A DNA stretch of 61,035 nt, from contig NZ_BJDO01000010.1 in NCBI RefSeq assembly GCF_005405185.1, positions 1 to 61,035 of the forward strand, given 5' to 3'. Position 1 is the first letter of the stretch. Every line of letters begins with the position of its first letter. The position numbers and the translations under genes were made by a program. Below are positions 17,428 through 26,448 of this stretch, in pieces. The notes below the pieces were generated by a model. That model searched no databases. It saw only the letters and a list, made by a program, of their open reading frames with translations, and was not told the DNA's origin. The stretch is from Secundilactobacillus hailunensis. GTDB lineage: Bacteria; Bacillota; Bacilli; Lactobacillales; Lactobacillaceae.

Positions 17428-18012
17428 ATGAAATTCTTCAAAGAAATCGTGGTGCCGGTCGTCATCGGCCTGCTGCTGGCATTCGGCTTAAAAAGCTTAG
17501 TCCTGTCACCAGTTCGGGTAGATGGACCATCAATGGAACCCAACTTAACGAATAACGAACGTGTCTGGATGTTTAAACAAGCCCAGATCAAACACCTTAG
17601 CGTCATTGTTTTTGACGCCCATGGTGCTGATCCCGAAGCCGCCCCAGGAACGGATTACGTCAAGCGGGTCATCGGGCTACCTGGCGACACCGTTTCCTTT
17701 GTGAACGACAAACTCTACGTCAACGATAAAGTGGTCAATCAGCACTTTATCAGTAAAGATGAGGCAACGACGGGGACTGGTTCCCACAACTGGACGTTAC
17801 AGTCATTAGCCAAACAGTATGGCTGGGGCAAACACGTTACCGTAGTACCCAAGGGTGAATACTTCGTCTTAGGTGATCACCGTAGCGTTTCCAACGATGG
17901 CCGCTATTGGGGCTTTGTGAAAAAGAGTAAGGTTGCCGGTGTGGTCAAAGTGCCATTCTGGGCTGGTAATAAAACTGAACGAGCTAACGTAAATGGCTTA
18001 GGTTATGAATAA
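17428..18012 (+). CDS. lepB: Signal peptidase I
   Basis: This protease cleaves signal peptides from exported proteins on the outer face of the membrane. The 194-residue protein has one N-terminal membrane anchor (residues 7-27), the catalytic serine in DGPSMEPN (Ser35), the catalytic lysine in YVKRVIGLPGD (Lys79) and the conserved LGDHRSVSNDGRYWG box. This is the compact Gram-positive form. A GGAAGGG sequence precedes the ATG. A strong terminator separates it from the next, convergent gene. Confidence 0.94.
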   Translation: MKFFKEIVVPVVIGLLLAFGLKSLVLSPVRVDGPSMEPNLTNNERVWMFKQAQIKHLSVIVFDAHGADPEAAPGTDYVKRVIGLPGDTVSFVNDKLYVNDKVVNQHFISKDEATTGTGSHNWTLQSLAKQYGWGKHVTVVPKGEYFVLGDHRSVSNDGRYWGFVKKSKVAGVVKVPFWAGNKTERANVNGLGYE

Positions 18013-18017
18013 CACAC

Positions 18018-18056
18018 AAAAAGACTAGTGCGAGCTGATTTCGCACTAGTCTTTTT
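18018..18056. terminator. Bidirectional intrinsic terminator
   Basis: A perfect 16-bp stem (aaaaagactagtgcga with its complement) with a short loop ends lepB and the convergent small gene. Confidence 0.92.
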
Positions 18057-18061
18057 AATTA

Positions 18062-18253
18062 TCATGAATTTCGTTGCTGATCTTTTTTGATTTGACTGGC
18101 CATTTTCTCTGCTTGGTGTCGCTGCCGAGACATATTATTCTGCTTTGTCTTGGCATACACTGCGTACAATTCACCATAATCGATCTCATGATCATTATTG
18201 GTGCCCCCTAATACCGGCTGTTTTGACCGTCTGCCACTAAACCATTTTGCCAT
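18062..18253 (-). CDS. Small basic protein of unknown function (63 aa)
   Basis: The 63-residue product (MAKWFSGRRSKQPVLGG...) is hydrophilic and rich in Lys, Arg and Gln, with a likely helical second half (YAVYAKTKQNN, AEKMASQIKKDQQ). There is no membrane segment or known motif. A strong GGGGGAGGA sequence at proper spacing before ATG and a terminator at its end argue that it is a real gene. Confidence 0.6.
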   Translation of the reverse strand: MAKWFSGRRSKQPVLGGTNNDHEIDYGELYAVYAKTKQNNMSRQRHQAEKMASQIKKDQQRNS

Positions 18254-18370
18254 CGTTTATTCCTCCCCCAAGATAGGTATATACTTGTATGATACCAGAT
18301 TTGCTGATGTTGGCGTTAATTACTAGTAATTTTGTACAGTGACAGATTATCTATTACAGATAAACAACAA

Positions 18371-18407
18371 AAACTCAGTACAATAATCAGATTGTACTGA
18401 GCTTTTC
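18371..18407. terminator. Terminator downstream of pyruvate oxidase gene
   Basis: The arms actcagtacaat and attgtactgagct form a 12-bp stem around a six-base loop with T runs on both strands. It lies 30 bp past the pox stop. Confidence 0.88.
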
Positions 18408-18437
18408 ACGTTTAGATTCAATTTTTAAAACTTAAAA

Positions 18438-20198
18438 CTACTTATCATCGCCTTGAGCACGAAGCAGTTCACCTAATGATGGCTGCGTCTTTGGATCAAT
18501 GTGGTACTTCTCTGAGTACGCTTTAACAGTATCTTTTCCATAGAGCTTTTCGTCTAATGGCATAAAGGCCGTCGCAATTGGATCATCGGGATTAATGTAG
18601 GCGTTGATGACAATTGGTTTCTTGTTGCCGTTGGCCTGTAAGTCCTTGACCTTAGTGAAGACATTATCGAGATCAGCCTTATTCTTAACGGTAAAGCCAA
18701 TTCCACCAAGTCCTTCAGCCACCTTTGCCCAGTCAGCATCCGTTAGATCGACCCCGTAGAAATGCTGCTTGGATTCAGCTTGTTCGTAGTAGATAAAACC
18801 GAAGCGGTGGTTGGTGAAGACGACATTAATCACTGGCAGTTCATAACGAGCTTCGGTAATAATGTCCGGTGCCACCATGGCAAAACCGCCATCACCTGAT
18901 AGTGACCAAGCCTGCGCATCCGGCACACTCAGCGCACCAGCGATCCCACCGGGTAGGCCAAAGCCCATGGTTGCAAATAAACCCGAAATGGCAAAACGCT
19001 GGTTCTTGTTCATCGGTAACCCGCGAGCGCCCCATTCAGAAACGTTCCCGGTATCAACCGCGTAAGTGTCGTTAGGCCCTGCCAGTTCAGCAATCTTCTT
19101 GGTGACTGCTTCAGGGTTCAAGCCGCGGCTCTCATCTTCAGCCTGTTCATCCAGCCACTTGTTCCAGTTCGCCTTATTCTCCTGGTTCGCTTTCAGCCAA
19201 GTATCTGCTGGACGGGTTTCACCGGTGGCGATCATATCGTTCAGATAGCTCTTAGCATCCGCAATCACTGAATAATCAACGTCCACCGTCTTCCCAATAT
19301 CAAATGGGTTCGTGTTAACTTGAATAATTTTCAAATTCTTTGGCCAGAAGTTCGCAAACGGGAATTCAGAAGCCAAGAAGAGAATCAAATCAGCGTGTTG
19401 TAACGCTTCAAAACCTGACTTAGTTCCTAGCCGGCCAAAGGTCCCAATGAAGTTTGGATGATCAGTTGAAATAACCCCCGTTGCCGGTACGGTGTTCATT
19501 ACTGGAATGTTGAACTGCTCGGAGAACTTCGTCAACACATCACGGGCACCCAGCAAACCGCGACCAGCATAGATCAGTGGGTGCTTAGCTTCCTTGATCA
19601 TCTTAAGGCTGTCCTGGATAGCCTTTGGATCAACTGTTTGGCTGTAGTTATTCGTAACTTCTTTAGGCGTCTTTGATGGTTCATAATCAATTTCTTTTTG
19701 GGTTAGATCTTCAGGTAAAATGACCACTGCCACGCCACTTTGACGATAGGCTTCGCGAATGGCTTCGTTAATGACATAGGGAATTTGTTCCGCCGTGGTG
19801 ACGGTCCGGTTATAAACTGAAACATCATCAAACATCGGGCCTTCATCCATTTCCTGGAAGAAGTTGGTGTTCATCACTGGCTGAGCAACTTGGCCCACAA
19901 TCGCCAGCACAGGTACATGGTCCATCTTGGCATCGTACAGGCCATTGAACAGGTGAGTAGCACCAGGACCCGCGGAACCAAAAGCGACCCCGATCTTACC
20001 CGTGAACTTAGCGTCAGCAGAAGCGGCAATTGCACCGACCTCCTCATGGCGAACCTGAATGTATTTTACCTTATCTTGTTCGAGATATAGGCCTTCAACA
20101 GTATGGTTAATTGAGCCCCCAGGAATTCCATAAAGATGGTCAACGTCCCAATCTTCCAATACTTTAACTAATGCTTGTCCTGCCATCATCTTTGTCAT
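18438..20198 (-). CDS. pox: Pyruvate oxidase (phosphate-dependent, H2O2-forming)
   Basis: The enzyme converts pyruvate, phosphate and oxygen to acetyl phosphate, CO2 and hydrogen peroxide using thiamine diphosphate and FAD. The 586-residue product shows the family's opening (VDHLYGIPGGSINHTVEGL), the activating glutamate region (YIQVRHEEVGA) and the ThDP motif SGDGGFAM...VVFTNHRFGF. The start is the ATG at 20198, after GGAGGAG; a further ATG at 20216 contains that ribosome-binding site. A TATACT -10 and a 12-bp palindrome TTTAACGTTAAA lie upstream; regulation by oxygen or carbon source is likely but not shown. Confidence 0.92.
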   Translation of the reverse strand: MTKMMAGQALVKVLEDWDVDHLYGIPGGSINHTVEGLYLEQDKVKYIQVRHEEVGAIAASADAKFTGKIGVAFGSAGPGATHLFNGLYDAKMDHVPVLAIVGQVAQPVMNTNFFQEMDEGPMFDDVSVYNRTVTTAEQIPYVINEAIREAYRQSGVAVVILPEDLTQKEIDYEPSKTPKEVTNNYSQTVDPKAIQDSLKMIKEAKHPLIYAGRGLLGARDVLTKFSEQFNIPVMNTVPATGVISTDHPNFIGTFGRLGTKSGFEALQHADLILFLASEFPFANFWPKNLKIIQVNTNPFDIGKTVDVDYSVIADAKSYLNDMIATGETRPADTWLKANQENKANWNKWLDEQAEDESRGLNPEAVTKKIAELAGPNDTYAVDTGNVSEWGARGLPMNKNQRFAISGLFATMGFGLPGGIAGALSVPDAQAWSLSGDGGFAMVAPDIITEARYELPVINVVFTNHRFGFIYYEQAESKQHFYGVDLTDADWAKVAEGLGGIGFTVKNKADLDNVFTKVKDLQANGNKKPIVINAYINPDDPIATAFMPLDEKLYGKDTVKAYSEKYHIDPKTQPSLGELLRAQGDDK

Positions 20199-20352
20199 CG
20201 TATCGCACTCCTCCATTAATTCTTCATCACAATTAAAACGACAAATACTTAAATTGTTTAACGTTAAAAAGTATAAGACTGCAATCTCGAAAAGTCACAG
20301 GATTTGCTTACTTTTTGTAAGTTAATGATTTCACAACACTCTTTTCATCAAA

Positions 20353-20384
20353 AAAGCGGTCACTGTTCAACAGTCACTGCTCTT
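20353..20384. terminator. Hairpin after the Fe-S-type protein gene
   Basis: The stretch agcggtcactgttcaacagtcactgct folds as a stem centred on tgttcaaca, with A-rich sequence on the left giving U residues on the minus-strand transcript. Confidence 0.6.
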
Positions 20385-20390
20385 TAATGC

Positions 20391-20747
20391 CTAATTGCGT
20401 TCACTGACGACTTCCACGTTTTGATCAATTTCGCCGCCTTCATCTGCTAACACCAATGTCTGATACTTCGGCTGCAGTTTTAAGGTCATTTGATCACTTA
20501 GAAAACGGCCAGAATAGGATTTAATATACATTGGCTGCAGATTAGTTTCGATTTCTTCATCATAATCATCATAGGGCTGGCTATCGTTGATCAGTACCAG
20601 CTGAAATGAGACCTGCAACGCAACTAGTCCATGGTGCGAATAGGGACCAACACCGTCGTCATAACTCAGTAAGATCCGGGCATGCTCCGTTAGCTGTGGC
20701 TTGATCTTAGCAATGGCCTCTGGTGATAACGTTAAATGTCGTGTCAT
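20391..20747 (-). CDS. HesB/IscA-like iron-sulfur cluster biosynthesis family protein
   Basis: The 118-residue product (MTRHLTLSPEAIAKIKP...) fits the Fe-S biosynthesis fold family common in lactobacilli. The conserved cysteines of true A-type carriers are absent, so a carrier role is doubtful. The start at 20747 matches the family N-terminus and follows AAAGAAG; an upstream start at 20807 adds about 20 residues not typical of the family. The exact role is unknown. Confidence 0.65.
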   Translation of the reverse strand: MTRHLTLSPEAIAKIKPQLTEHARILLSYDDGVGPYSHHGLVALQVSFQLVLINDSQPYDDYDEEIETNLQPMYIKSYSGRFLSDQMTLKLQPKYQTLVLADEGGEIDQNVEVVSERN

Positions 20748-20910
20748 TTTGATCGCTTCTTTCATTAATTTTGACTTCATTATGAAAGTTGTCTGCCCGT
20801 AATACAATTAATATGATTCTTACTCACTCATTTTAAATGTAACCGTTTCAATACCCCTTTTAAATCTATGTTAGAATAGCCCTAATTATGGATCACTGGA
20901 GGTCACAGTT

Positions 20911-21414
20911 ATGAGTACAAATCAGTTAACCTGTCACGAAACAATAGCGATTTCAAATCACCGGGTATTCAGCGCGGACTTAAATGAACACAACACTGTG
21001 TTTGGTGGTCGAATTCTGTCATTAGTTGATGATACGAGCTCAATTGCGGCCTCGCGCGCTATCCATCAAGTTCAGGTCACGGCAACAATGGATCACATGG
21101 CCTTCATTGCCCCATTTGTGATGCAAGATGCCATGCTGATCGAATCCTACGTCACCGGTACCAGCCACCGTTCACTGGAAGTCTTCGTTAAAGGACTGGG
21201 CGAACACCTGCTGACCGGCGAGCGGTTTGTGGGCTTCACCTGTTTTGTTACCTTCGTCACGGTGGCCAATCCAGCCAATCCGCCGTTGCCTAAAATCGTG
21301 CCGGAAACGGATGAAGAAAAATTTCTCTGCAGCGGCTACGCTGACCGGTTAGTGCAGCGTAAGGCAGACCGTGATTATCAAAAGGGCTTATTCAAACATT
21401 TAAATCTCAGTTAA
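20911..21414 (+). CDS. Acyl-CoA thioesterase (hotdog fold, YkhA/YciA-like)
   Basis: The 167-residue protein has the hotdog thioesterase signature NEHNTVFGGRILSLVDDTSSIAA (residues 25-47), with the Asp acting in catalysis, and a typical VTGTSHRSLEVFV strand. Family members hydrolyse medium- or long-chain acyl-CoA in the cytoplasm. GGAGG precedes the ATG. The gene is convergent with mnmG and shares its terminator. Confidence 0.87.
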   Translation: MSTNQLTCHETIAISNHRVFSADLNEHNTVFGGRILSLVDDTSSIAASRAIHQVQVTATMDHMAFIAPFVMQDAMLIESYVTGTSHRSLEVFVKGLGEHLLTGERFVGFTCFVTFVTVANPANPPLPKIVPETDEEKFLCSGYADRLVQRKADRDYQKGLFKHLNLS

Positions 21415-21417
21415 ATC

Positions 21418-21462
21418 AAAAAAGACTAAATCCTCGCAGTTCAGCGAAGATTTAGTCTTTTT
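21418..21462. terminator. Bidirectional intrinsic terminator
   Basis: The arms aaaaagactaaatc and gatttagtctttttg enclose an inner cgc/gcg pair. It ends the thioesterase gene and the convergent mnmE-mnmG transcript. Confidence 0.9.
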
Positions 21463-21464
21463 GA

Positions 21465-23378
21465 TTATGCGTGAATCTTAGCAATTTTACCCCGTTCGAT
21501 ATAGATGCTCAAGATTGCAATATCAGCTGGGTTGACCCCACTGATCCGCGTTGCCTGGGCAATGGTTTCCGGACGGATCTTATCGAGCTTTTGATGAGCT
21601 TCGGTGGCGAGACCGTCAATGGCATCAAAATCGATGTTGTCAGGAATCTTTTTAGCTTCCATCTTCTTCATCTTAGCCACGCTCTCTTCGGCCTTTTTGA
21701 TGTAGCCGGCATACTTGATGCGAATTTCGATCTCCTCAATGACGCGGCGATCCAGCGGCTTTTCAGGTGCCGGAATAAACCGGAGTAAGTCGGCATAGGT
21801 CACCCGTGGCCGCCGAAGAAATTCAGACGCTAGCACACCGTCTTTCAGTGGCTTTTCGTGACGTGATTCAACGTAAGCATTCACTTCCGGCGATGGCTTG
21901 ACCCGCACCGTATTTAAGCGGGCAAGTTCATCTTTGATGGCTTGGCGCTTCGCCAAAAAGGCGTTGTAGCGGTCATCGGAGATCAGCCCCAGTTCATGGC
22001 CCTTAGGCGTCAAACGCAGGTCAGCATTATCGTGCCGTAAAATCAGGCGGTATTCCGCACGACTAGTTAGCAAGCGGTAAGGTTCGTTAGTCCCCTTAGT
22101 CACCAGATCATCGATCATAACGCCAATGTAGCCTTCGGACCGTTTCATGACGTAAGGTTCCTTGCCTAACGCCCGCAAACCGGCGTTGATTCCCGCCATA
22201 ATGCCTTGACCAGCAGCTTCTTCATAACCCGAAGTTCCGTTGGTCTGACCAGCTGTATACAGGTTCTTGATCAGCTTCGTTTCAAGGGTCGGCCGCAGTT
22301 GATAAGGGGAAACCACATCGTATTCAATGGCGTAACCCGGACGCATCAACTCGGCTTTTTCCAACCCTTTGATTGAATGAAGGATCTTTTGCTGAACTTC
22401 TTCTGGCATAGACGTCGACAGTCCTTGAACGTACCATTCATCCGTCTTGCGGCCTTCTGGTTCCAAGAACAGCTGATGGCGGCTCTTGTCCGCAAACCGC
22501 ACGATCTTGTCCTCAATTGAAGGGCAGTAACGGGGTCCAACCCCTTCGATCACACCGGTAAACATGGGTGCGCGGTCAAGGTTGGCCCGAATGATCTTAT
22601 GGGTTGTTTCGTTGGTGTAGGTCAGCCAGCATGAAAGTTGGTTTTTAAGTGCCAAATAATTTTCATCCGGCGTTTCAAAACTAAAGTGGTTCGGTTCTTT
22701 ATCACCAGGCTGTTCTTCAGTTTCGTCATAGTTGATCGTATTACCGTCCACTCGTGGCGGTGTTCCAGTCTTAAACCGTTCCAGCTTTAAACCGTATTTT
22801 TCGAGGTTCTTAGTGAGTTTCATGGCTGGCTGGGAGTTGTTAGGCCCCGATGAGTACATGAGCTCTCCGACGATAATTTTGCCCCGTGCGGCCGTCCCAG
22901 CAGCGATCACCACCGTTTTAGCGTTATAGTGCGCGCCGGTATTGGTAATGACCCCCTTGCAGACCCCGTCTTCAACGATCAGATCGTCGACGATGCCCTG
23001 ACGTAAGGTCAAATTCGGTTCCTTTTCCAGGGTGTGTTTCATCTCAGCATGATAAGCGTGCTTATCGGCTTGGGCCCGTAACGCCCGAACAGCTGGTCCC
23101 TTACCCGTATTGAGCATCCGCATCTGGACGTAAGTTTTATCAATGTTACGGCCCATTTCACCACCCAATGCGTCAATTTCACGCACGACGATTCCCTTGG
23201 CCGGGCCACCAACCGATGGGTTACATGGCATAAAGGCCACCATATCCAAGTTGATCGTCATTAATAACGTCTGGTTGCCCATCCGCGCAGCTGCCAACGC
23301 TGCTTCTACACCGGCATGACCGGCACCTACGATAATCACATCATAGTCCTGACCCTGATAGGGTTGAATCTCAGGCAT
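21465..23378 (-). CDS. mnmG: tRNA uridine-5-carboxymethylaminomethyl modification enzyme, FAD subunit
   Basis: With MnmE this enzyme installs the carboxymethylaminomethyl group on wobble U34 of several tRNAs. The 637-residue protein opens with the FAD-binding [17 protein letters not shown] motif and has the family block GTPPRVDG and a helical C-terminus ([11 protein letters not shown]... region reads [14 protein letters not shown]). Length is standard. It follows mnmE by 29 bp on the same strand. No rsmG or parA/parB genes follow it here, unlike in many relatives. Confidence 0.97.
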   Translation of the reverse strand: MPEIQPYQGQDYDVIIVGAGHAGVEAALAAARMGNQTLLMTINLDMVAFMPCNPSVGGPAKGIVVREIDALGGEMGRNIDKTYVQMRMLNTGKGPAVRALRAQADKHAYHAEMKHTLEKEPNLTLRQGIVDDLIVEDGVCKGVITNTGAHYNAKTVVIAAGTAARGKIIVGELMYSSGPNNSQPAMKLTKNLEKYGLKLERFKTGTPPRVDGNTINYDETEEQPGDKEPNHFSFETPDENYLALKNQLSCWLTYTNETTHKIIRANLDRAPMFTGVIEGVGPRYCPSIEDKIVRFADKSRHQLFLEPEGRKTDEWYVQGLSTSMPEEVQQKILHSIKGLEKAELMRPGYAIEYDVVSPYQLRPTLETKLIKNLYTAGQTNGTSGYEEAAGQGIMAGINAGLRALGKEPYVMKRSEGYIGVMIDDLVTKGTNEPYRLLTSRAEYRLILRHDNADLRLTPKGHELGLISDDRYNAFLAKRQAIKDELARLNTVRVKPSPEVNAYVESRHEKPLKDGVLASEFLRRPRVTYADLLRFIPAPEKPLDRRVIEEIEIRIKYAGYIKKAEESVAKMKKMEAKKIPDNIDFDAIDGLATEAHQKLDKIRPETIAQATRISGVNPADIAILSIYIERGKIAKIHA

Positions 23379-23407
23379 GTTGTTTCCTCCTAAATAAGTT
23401 CTCTCGT

Positions 23408-24799
23408 TTACTTACCAACACAAAATTGACTGAACAGCTGGTCTAATAACTCATCTTGATAGCTATCACCAGTGATTTCACCCAGCTTATTCCAGCATCT
23501 GGTCATATCGATTTGAACCAGATCAACTGGCATACCAGCTGCGATCCCACTCATGACATCATCTAACGCCGAACTGGCTTGTTTTAACAGCCCAATATGA
23601 CGGGCGTTAGTGACCATCACGTTACCCCGGCCAGTTTCGATACCTTCATCAAAGAAGAGGTGGCTGATCTCGCTTTCCAGCTGATCGACCCCCTGATTTT
23701 GAGTCATAGAGGCTTTAATAATCTTCGTGTCACCAGCTAATTGCTCTAATTCGGGCATTTCCAGTTTCAGTGGCAAATCAGTTTTATTTAAAATAATAAT
23801 TCGCTTTTCATCCGCCGTATCAGCTAATAGTTGCCGATCTTCCGCGGTTAATGGTTCGCTAGCATCCAGGACCAGAATGACTAGATCAGCCGCTGCAATG
23901 GCTTTTTTAGACCGTTCAACACCGATCTTTTCAACCTTATCATCCGTATGATGAATACCGGCTGTATCAACTAATTTTAACGGGACACCGCCGACGTTGA
24001 CGTATTCTTCGATCACATCTCTGGTCGTCCCCGCAACATCGGTCACGATGGCTTTATCTTCATGCAGCAGTTCGTTTAGTAAACTGGACTTACCCACGTT
24101 AGGCCGACCAACAATTGCAGTTGCCAGACCATCACGCAGCACTTTACCCTGCTTAGCAGTTTTAAGTAGTTGCTGAATCGAAGCCTTGACTTCTTTGGCC
24201 TTTTCCAGCAGTAACTTCGTCGTCATAGTTTCCACGTCATCGTATTCCGGATAATCAATATTGACCTCGACTTGTGCCAAAACTTCCAAAATATCCTGAC
24301 GCAGGTTTTTGATCAATCGCGATAAACTGCCGTCAAGCTGGTTTAAAGCAACTTTCATTGACCGGTCCGTTTTCGCCCGAATCAGATCCATGACCGCTTC
24401 AGCCTGACTTAAATCAATGCGGCCGTTGAGGAAAGCACGCTTGGTAAACTCACCGGGCTCAGCCAGTCGAGCACCTTGACTGATAACAAGCTGCAAAATG
24501 TCGTTGGTGGCAACTAAACCGCCGTGACAGTTGATCTCAAGCACGTCTTCACGGGTGTACGTCTTAGGCGCCCGCATAACGGAAACCATCACTTCATCCA
24601 CTTCTGACTGCGTTTCAGGATCAATGATATGACCATAATTGATTGTGTGACTTTTCACTTTGTCCAACGCTTTGCCTTTAAATAACGGCATAACTGCTTC
24701 AAAAGCGTGGTCGCCGCTCACTCGAATAATTGAGATGCCACCCTCACCAGGCGGTGTTGCAACGGCCGCAATCGTATCAAATTCACTTGTTGTCGTCAT
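23408..24799 (-). CDS. mnmE: tRNA modification GTPase
   Basis: The GTPase partner of MnmG has 463 residues. It shows an N-terminal formyl-THF-binding domain, then the G domain with G1 [10 protein letters not shown]3 DTAG, G4 NKTD, and the invariant C-terminal C-x-G-K, here CVGK. GGAGGGA precedes the ATG at 24799. It heads a two-gene unit with mnmG. Its own promoter at 24928-24956 is followed by an intrinsic terminator inside the leader, so expression may depend on read-through. Confidence 0.97.
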   Translation of the reverse strand: MTTTSEFDTIAAVATPPGEGGISIIRVSGDHAFEAVMPLFKGKALDKVKSHTINYGHIIDPETQSEVDEVMVSVMRAPKTYTREDVLEINCHGGLVATNDILQLVISQGARLAEPGEFTKRAFLNGRIDLSQAEAVMDLIRAKTDRSMKVALNQLDGSLSRLIKNLRQDILEVLAQVEVNIDYPEYDDVETMTTKLLLEKAKEVKASIQQLLKTAKQGKVLRDGLATAIVGRPNVGKSSLLNELLHEDKAIVTDVAGTTRDVIEEYVNVGGVPLKLVDTAGIHHTDDKVEKIGVERSKKAIAAADLVILVLDASEPLTAEDRQLLADTADEKRIIILNKTDLPLKLEMPELEQLAGDTKIIKASMTQNQGVDQLESEISHLFFDEGIETGRGNVMVTNARHIGLLKQASSALDDVMSGIAAGMPVDLVQIDMTRCWNKLGEITGDSYQDELLDQLFSQFCVGK

Positions 24800-24840
24800 G
24801 TCTATCCCTCCATTGATTAATTGTTCATATTTTCACGCAC

Positions 24841-24888
24841 AAAAAAAGTGCCCACTCCATGCCCCTAACAGCATGGATAAAGCACTTT
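24841..24888 (-). terminator. Intrinsic terminator inside the mnmE leader (attenuator-like)
   Basis: On the minus strand AAAGTGC pairs with GCACTTT and CCATGC with GCATGG, followed directly by seven U. It lies 33 nt past the predicted transcription start and 42 nt before the mnmE ATG, with no room for a second promoter. It may be an attenuator or the end of a short RNA of about 80 nt. Confidence 0.75.
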
Positions 24889-24927
24889 GACTACTTTATC
24901 TATTTAAGATAAGAATGATTAGTTATC

Positions 24928-24956
24928 ATAATAGACTGGAATCAGAAGCGTGTCAA
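24928..24956 (-). promoter_or_regulatory. Promoter for mnmE-mnmG or a short leader RNA
   Basis: On the minus strand a perfect TTGACA (24956-24951), 17 bp and TATTAT (24933-24928) are visible. The predicted start is near 24921. Confidence 0.85.
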
Positions 24957-24973
24957 GAGAAAAAAGGTGCAGA

Positions 24974-25076
24974 AACGAGCGGTTAGATAGCGGTGTGTAA
25001 GCCAGGGAAAGTGAAGGTACGCCGACCTTTGGTGTGCCTTTACTTTCCCTGGCTTACATGTAGCTATCTGCTCGTT
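24974..25076 (-). repeat. Complete intergenic hairpin repeat (copy B, opposite orientation)
   Basis: AACGAGC/GCTCGTT (24974-24980, 25070-25076), AGATAGC/GCTATCT (24985-24991, 25063-25069) and a perfect 17-bp inner stem TGTAAGCCAGGGAAAGT with its complement (24996-25012, 25042-25058) are nested. The four-base bulge ggtt is on the left, the reverse complement of the right-side bulge in copies A, D and E, which fixes the orientation. The flank cccgattaggct recurs beside copy C. Confidence 0.85.
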
Positions 25077-25137
25077 GATGCCCGATTAGGCTCAAGGACA
25101 GGAAAGCACCTAACTCCATGTTTATTCATAACTTTCC

Positions 25138-25329
25138 CCTGTTATTCAGCCGAAACTGGCTCCGAAAAGCAGGGAGTTATGCGTAAGGGAGAAACGGTGT
25201 AAATCCAAGCCCACGGTTTATTTCCAGCTCTTCCCTGTTATCTAGCCGAAACTGGCTCCAAAAAGCAGGGAGTTATGTGTAAGGGGCGAGCAGTTTAAAT
25301 CCAAGCCCGTGATTTACTCACAGCTCTCC
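25138..25329 (+). repeat. Two tandem 96-bp half-copies of the hairpin repeat
   Basis: Units begin at 25138 and 25234 (cctgttat(c/t)(t/c)agcc), each with the small AGCC/GGCT hairpin, an aaaagcagggagttatg segment, gtaaggg and the loop-like ccaagccc, but no right arm. A third, complete copy starts at 25330. The period is 96 bp. Confidence 0.85.
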
Positions 25330-25451
25330 CCTGTTATCTAGCCAAAACTGGCTCCGAAAAGCAGGGAGTTATGTGTAAGGGAGAAACGGTGTAAACCCAA
25401 GCCCACGGTTTACACCGTTTCTCCCTTACACGCCACTCCCTAACCGCTTTT
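25330..25451 (+). repeat. Complete intergenic hairpin repeat (copy E)
   Basis: AAAAGC/GCTTTT (25357-25362, 25446-25451), AGGGAGT/ACTCCCT (25363-25369, 25435-25441), bulge aacc (25442-25445) and a perfect 22-bp inner stem (25374-25395, 25409-25430) surround the loop cccaagcccacgg. A small AGCC/GGCT-type hairpin precedes it. It ends 9 bp from the jag stop codon. Confidence 0.88.
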
Positions 25452-25459
25452 CTCCGCAC

Positions 25460-26239
25460 CTACTTCAGCGTAATCACCACCGCCCGCTTCGGCTCCGTTC
25501 CTGCCGAATAGGTCATGACGTGTTCATTATCCGCTAGAACGCTATGAATCTGTTTCCGTTCAAACGATGGCATGGGGTCCAGATAGACCGGCTTTCCAGT
25601 TGCGACGACTTCTCTAGCCATGTTTTCGGCCAAACGCGTCAAAGTCTCCACTCGCCGTTCACGATAATTGGCTACGTCCAATGTCACTTCTAATTTGGAG
25701 AATCGTTTATGGTTTAAAAAGACCTGCGCCAGACTCTGCAAGGCATTGATCGTGCGGCCATGTTTGCCGATCAAAAGACCTTCCTGCTCCGTTTTAAAAT
25801 TCATATTAATGTGCCGGTGCTTCACTTCAACCGTGCTAGTCGCATCAATCCCTAACTGACTGATGATCGTACTTAAATACTGATTTAATTCAGCCGCTAC
25901 CTGCTGGTATTCCGCCTGCCGGTTAACCGTTGGCCCTTCAGTGGTTGCTACGGTCTGATCCGTTGGTGTCGTCACTGGTTTAGATGCTGACGCTGATTTT
26001 GGTTCAGTAGCTGACTCGTCTGTTGTTTTAGTGACTGGTTTTTCTGTCTTTTCTGGTTGTTTTGAATTAACGGTAACAGCCGGCTTAATATCAACCCTAG
26101 CCTTTCGGGCGCCAATACCAAAGAAGCCTTTACGCGGTTTCGTTAGTACGGCCACCTCCACTTGAGATCTGTCGAGCTGAAGTTGTTGAAGTGCTTGTTT
26201 AACGGCACCGTCAACGGTCTCGCTTGTGTATAAAGTCAT
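25460..26239 (-). CDS. jag: RNA-binding protein Jag/KhpB
   Basis: KhpB-type proteins bind RNA with KhpA and affect cell division and elongation in Gram-positive cocci and rods. The 259-residue protein has a Jag_N domain (residues 1-52), a Thr/Pro/Lys-rich linker (55-110), a KH domain around GLLIGKHGRTINALQSL (about 160-176) and a C-terminal R3H domain (YRERRVETL...FERKQIHSVL). It follows yidC as usual but is separated from it by a full terminator, so it appears to have its own promoter. Confidence 0.93.
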   Translation of the reverse strand: MTLYTSETVDGAVKQALQQLQLDRSQVEVAVLTKPRKGFFGIGARKARVDIKPAVTVNSKQPEKTEKPVTKTTDESATEPKSASASKPVTTPTDQTVATTEGPTVNRQAEYQQVAAELNQYLSTIISQLGIDATSTVEVKHRHINMNFKTEQEGLLIGKHGRTINALQSLAQVFLNHKRFSKLEVTLDVANYRERRVETLTRLAENMAREVVATGKPVYLDPMPSFERKQIHSVLADNEHVMTYSAGTEPKRAVVITLK

Positions 26240-26276
26240 GACTGCTTTTCTCCCTTCGATAAACTACTTAATATAC

Positions 26277-26300
26277 AGTATAGCATGTGAGGGACCCTCA
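26277..26300 (-). promoter_or_regulatory. Jag promoter with an embedded palindrome
   Basis: On the minus strand a TATACT -10 (26282-26277) lies upstream of jag, and the spacer before it holds a perfect palindrome TGAGGG-N-CCCTCA (26288-26300). The -35 is weak. The position would suit an operator; no regulator can be named. Confidence 0.5.
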
Positions 26301-26379
26301 TTTGATAGCTTTTGCAAATGGTAATATTACAAATTTCAACTTGTTATTTATTACCAGCCAAATAGCTGCTAAAAACGCC

Positions 26380-26418
26380 AAAAAAAATCTCAGAGCAGGT
26401 TATGACCACTCTGAGATT
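26380..26418 (-). terminator. Intrinsic terminator between yidC and jag
   Basis: AATCTCAGAG pairs with CTCTGAGATT and is followed by eight U on the minus-strand transcript. Confidence 0.9.
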
Positions 26419-26448
26419 AATTATTTGCTTTAAAAAATTGCTGTTCAG

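Noticed and set aside
24993-25202. Open frame of 69 codons within the repeat block
   Set aside because: It runs through the hairpin arms, has no ribosome-binding site and no protein-like pattern.
24974-25451. CRISPR array
   Set aside because: The 96-bp units are long, contain no regular spacers, and the repeats fold into large hairpins; no cas genes are present.
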